Positions 61,626 through 64,000 of a stretch of 64,000 nucleotides of DNA are shown here, piece after piece (the stretch's first letter is position 1; each line of letters starts with the position of its first letter). The position numbers were made by a program, and so were the translations under genes. Source of the DNA: G963665545 sp963665545 (GTDB taxonomy: Bacteria; Pseudomonadota; Gammaproteobacteria; Xanthomonadales; SZUA-36). The stretch is from assembly GCA_963665545.2 (NCBI GenBank), contig CAXXKZ010000013.1, forward strand, positions 248,001 through 312,000. The letters run 5' to 3'. The notes under the pieces were generated by a model. That model had not been told where the DNA came from. It made no database searches and worked only from the letters and a program-made list of their open reading frames with translations.

Positions 61626-62540
61626 TCATGTCCAGTGGGTGCTCGACGCCTTCATGAATCTCATCATCATCAGGAAACATGCAATTCGGTCACCCGAGGC
61701 CTGATCCAGCATCATGCATTGGTAGTAGAAGTATTCGGTTTGCGGCGAATCGCCAATGGACAGCACCTCAAGCTCCAGATGGTAGCGTTGACCCAGGAAC
61801 ATTGGTCCCTTTAGAAATTGCAGATCGAGACCACCTAAAATAGCCACGAGTTTGAGCGCGCCGGCGTCGGTCATGGTGGTGCCGAGCAGCTGAGTGCGGG
61901 CATAGTAAGCAATATCCGCGATCATACTGGGCGCGAGAATCTGCCCAGGCCAGGGTGATGCCGAGGTGTAATCGGGCAGGGGTTCGACGATGTGTCCAAT
62001 GAGTCTGCGGTATTCTTCTCGATCGAAGTGATGGGCCGGCGCTTCGACGCGTTTGCCGACGTACATGCTGTCAAGGATGCGAATGTCCCGCGGTTGAGGC
62101 GTCTTGGAGATTTTCGTGCGCAGCCATGAATGTGTATCAGGCAGACCGGATGCCGCCGTGCCTTCCGCAACGACTTGTCCGGAATCATTGTTGACCCGGA
62201 CCTGAAACTGAGTCGCTGCGACATCCGACTTTTTCGGCGGGGTTTCCGCGCAGCCACGCACACCCTCGCCTTCGACGGTCGGCAAGCGGAAGTACAGGGA
62301 CAGGCTGCCCTGGCGCCACCAGGCATTACCCACCAGTGCAGTCATCAGGGGCGGAAACAGGTCCATGTGGTATATGCCGGCAACGGGTGCGCCCGTGAAT
62401 CCGAAATCAGGGGCTGTGCTGTCGTCGTGGATACTCCCGCTTTGCTGGCTTTGCAGATTTATCGGAAATCGCATGGGGCCCGAAACTAAGCCGCCGGGAA
62501 GCTTATTCAGGATGAATGGATCTTCGTGACTTGATGCCAT
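61626..62540 (-). CDS. Hotdog-fold (thioesterase/MaoC-like) protein, probably
   Basis: The 304-residue protein has two similar halves of the hotdog kind: FTGAPVAGIYHMDLFPPLMT then GSLSLYFRLPTVEGEG, and later LGQRYHLELEVLSIGDS with ECYYYQ-like EYFYYQCMML. It overlaps the short upstream ORF (TGATG). Double-hotdog proteins act as acyl-CoA thioesterases or hydratases. No catalytic residues could be assigned with confidence, so the family is inferred. Confidence 0.55.
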   Translation of the reverse strand: MASSHEDPFILNKLPGGLVSGPMRFPINLQSQQSGSIHDDSTAPDFGFTGAPVAGIYHMDLFPPLMTALVGNAWWRQGSLSLYFRLPTVEGEGVRGCAETPPKKSDVAATQFQVRVNNDSGQVVAEGTAASGLPDTHSWLRTKISKTPQPRDIRILDSMYVGKRVEAPAHHFDREEYRRLIGHIVEPLPDYTSASPWPGQILAPSMIADIAYYARTQLLGTTMTDAGALKLVAILGGLDLQFLKGPMFLGQRYHLELEVLSIGDSPQTEYFYYQCMMLDQASGDRIACFLMMMRFMKASSTHWT

Positions 62541-62686
62541 CAGCGGGCTTCAAAGGCAAAGGGCGTCGATTCAGGAAAGGGCTGTAAGCCCCTGGTGCCA
62601 TCCCAACTGTCAGCTAGCATTTCCGCGGTGGGCCGATCACCCAGCAGAAAAGCGGTGTTTTGCAACTGCGCATCGGCTACATTCAT
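62540..62686 (-). CDS. 48-residue ORF resembling an enoyl-CoA hydratase C-terminus
   Basis: The ORF reads MNVADAQLQNTAFLLGDRPT then AEMLADSWDGTRGLQPFPES and ends EAR before a TGA that overlaps the next gene's ATG (TGATG). The tail resembles the crotonase ending S-D--EGL-AFLEKR-P-F, with several substitutions. Only the last 45 residues or so could be native, so it is probably a remnant retained by translational coupling. The similarity is weak. Confidence 0.4.
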   Translation of the reverse strand: MNVADAQLQNTAFLLGDRPTAEMLADSWDGTRGLQPFPESTPFAFEAR

Positions 62687-62832
62687 AATTCTAAGATACT
62701 CCGATTCTGCCTGGTCTCGCTGGTACTTGCTTTCGGTGCCGGGGGCCCGGCAAGCCCGCGGCCCCCAGTCGCGGAGTTTTGGAATGCGGCAGCGGCCTTA
62801 TTCATTGTGTCGGCCTCGCGATGCGTCAGCCA

Positions 62833-64000
62833 TCAAAAGAAGTAGGTCAGCAGATGCGTTTTGACCGCGATTAAAATGAATGTCGCAAGCGGGGCCAGCG
62901 CAAGGGTAAGGGCAGCACGCATCCATGGGGCTACAGCGCCATCACGCCAGGCTCTGATAACCAGGAATATGGCGGCGATGAACAGCAGCAGAGACACCAG
63001 CGGAAGTACGAAATATGGGGAAAAGCCCAAATCGTCGAAGCCGTAGGTCAGGTTGACTGGAAGCGTGTTTTGCAGCTTGACAAAAAAGGCCAGCAGAAAT
63101 CCGAGCGCAGTCAGTGCCGCACCCAACACGGCCCAGCCGGCACGTCCGCCGACGGCGGACGAGGGAAATTGCCGCTTGCGGATGACCTTGGCGAGAAAAC
63201 GCCAGGCCAGAAGCAGCGCCCCGATGCCCAAAATCGTCATCAAGCCGTAGCGGGTGAACGACAGGATGGCCGTGAAATTCTCCTTACCCTTCCACCACGG
63301 TACTTTAGTCATCAGGAAGCTGTGGTTCTGGATGTTGGAGCTGAATCCGTAGACGCCGCCGTCGTCGCTGGGATGGAACACAAGGTAATCAACGAGGTAT
63401 CCCCCGATGCGGCTGGGGTCACCTGAATCGACCTTGCGGAACAGCTTCTCGTCCACCTGCGCATAGGTGACATCGCCGCCTTTGAAATAGTAGCTCGGGT
63501 AAGCTATGTGCAGCAATCCGTCTTCGGTGGCCGTGGCTTTATACTGGCCGAACAGTGGGAACACCATCTGCATCGGGGTTGGCTCGTCAAAACGAAAATT
63601 GGTGTACAGACCTTCGTACTTGCGCAATTCTTCCTGCGTCTTGACAGGCGCGGCAAAAGTCTCGGTTTCCGACGGGAAGGCCTCGTCAATGAGTTGGGTG
63701 ATGACGTCACGATAAAAAGTATTGTTATCGCCCGTATAACTGAGGAAAAACCCGAAATTGTAATCCGGCAGGAACACCATGGTTGAGTCGTTGCCGCGGT
63801 AGTCGCCGGAGTGGCCGTAATAGTCCACGCCGTTCTGTTTGCCCTCTTTGAATGTGATGCGGTAGCCCGGAATCAACTCATGGTTGGAGGCCTGGTGGCT
63901 GTGCATCTCGCGAAATGTCTCGGGGCGCAGAAACTGGCGACCGTTGTGTTTGCCTTCATTCAAATGCATTTTCATGTACTTGACCATGGCGCCGGCCGAC
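62833..64000 (-). CDS. Beta-lactamase-fold hydrolase with C-terminal membrane helices (start outside window)
   Basis: The frame is open to base 64000 (SAGAM before the first ATG at 63987), so the gene starts beyond the window and its SxxK and YxN motifs are not visible. The C-terminal part has YYGHSGDYRGNDSTMVFLP with the HSG third motif, a linker ending in HPSDDGGVYGF, then about four transmembrane segments (YGLMTILGIGALLLAWRFL and the last, LALAPLATFILIAVKTHLL). This layout is known in membrane-anchored class C-like proteins. Substrate is unknown. Confidence 0.8.
   Translation of the reverse strand, partial: SAGAMVKYMKMHLNEGKHNGRQFLRPETFREMHSHQASNHELIPGYRITFKEGKQNGVDYYGHSGDYRGNDSTMVFLPDYNFGFFLSYTGDNNTFYRDVITQLIDEAFPSETETFAAPVKTQEELRKYEGLYTNFRFDEPTPMQMVFPLFGQYKATATEDGLLHIAYPSYYFKGGDVTYAQVDEKLFRKVDSGDPSRIGGYLVDYLVFHPSDDGGVYGFSSNIQNHSFLMTKVPWWKGKENFTAILSFTRYGLMTILGIGALLLAWRFLAKVIRKRQFPSSAVGGRAGWAVLGAALTALGFLLAFFVKLQNTLPVNLTYGFDDLGFSPYFVLPLVSLLLFIAAIFLVIRAWRDGAVAPWMRAALTLALAPLATFILIAVKTHLLTYFF

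Noticed and set aside
1..64000. CRISPR array
   Set aside because: No series of equal-length repeats separated by unique spacers was found; the only tandem repeats are those at 41732 and 52662.

Overview
The window is bacterial, moderately GC-rich and most likely from a free-living, probably marine, gammaproteobacterium. That placement is an inference from protein style: Tat-exported DUF1552 and DUF1592 proteins, an IPTL-CTERM tail, poly(A) polymerase and PepN-like fragments, and many catabolic serine hydrolases. No tRNA, rRNA, CRISPR array or replication origin was found.

Region 1 (1-17.7 kb) is an accessory graveyard. It opens with the 3' part of an RHS-repeat gene carrying a HEVSH metallopeptidase-like tail. 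It then holds three of the window's four almost identical 1385-bp IS256-family copies, an IS30-family element whose transposase has lost a catalytic Asp, an IS481-family element, and scraps of other genes (poly(A) polymerase, ribbon-helix-helix, XRE, LanC-like and DUF2075). Intact genes are a class C beta-lactamase-fold hydrolase and a DUF5916/CBM9-like outer-membrane protein.

Region 2 (17.8-26.1 kb) is a tight + strand catabolic operon: glutamine-synthetase-like ligase, class-I GATase gamma-glutamyl hydrolase, M29/NicX-like protein, cytochrome P450, dienelactone hydrolase and exported amidohydrolase, followed by a Tat-exported beta-lactamase-fold hydrolase. The first four genes suggest gamma-glutamylation, oxidation and deprotection of an amine. 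The substrate is unknown.

Region 3 (26.1-42.6 kb) has an IPT-fold secreted protein, IS256 copy D, an IPTL-CTERM protein with a terminator, and a - strand operon (beta-propeller, unknown secreted protein, DUF1592, DUF1552, Yx(FWY)xxD repeat protein). It continues with IS6 and IS481 wreckage, a CocE-type hydrolase, a branched-chain aminotransferase and more gene fragments.

Region 4 (42.7-64 kb) is a large catabolic island. HyuA, HyuB, a family III CoA-transferase, an HMG-CoA-lyase-like enzyme and an MmgE/PrpD protein run on the + strand, meeting a convergent FAH-family hydrolase. A divergent pair begins an enoyl-CoA hydratase and an Asp/Glu racemase. A - strand set follows: LigB-type extradiol dioxygenase, Rieske oxygenase, RraA-like aldolase, RidA and a CocE hydrolase. 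A broken MFS transporter, a DmpA-type peptidase and a hotdog-fold protein complete it. Two operator families tie the island together: a perfect palindrome centred on TGAAACGTTTCA (42712 and 50920) and an ATAGAA-N6-TTCTAT inverted repeat (57538, 58800 and 60377). No regulator gene for either lies in the window.
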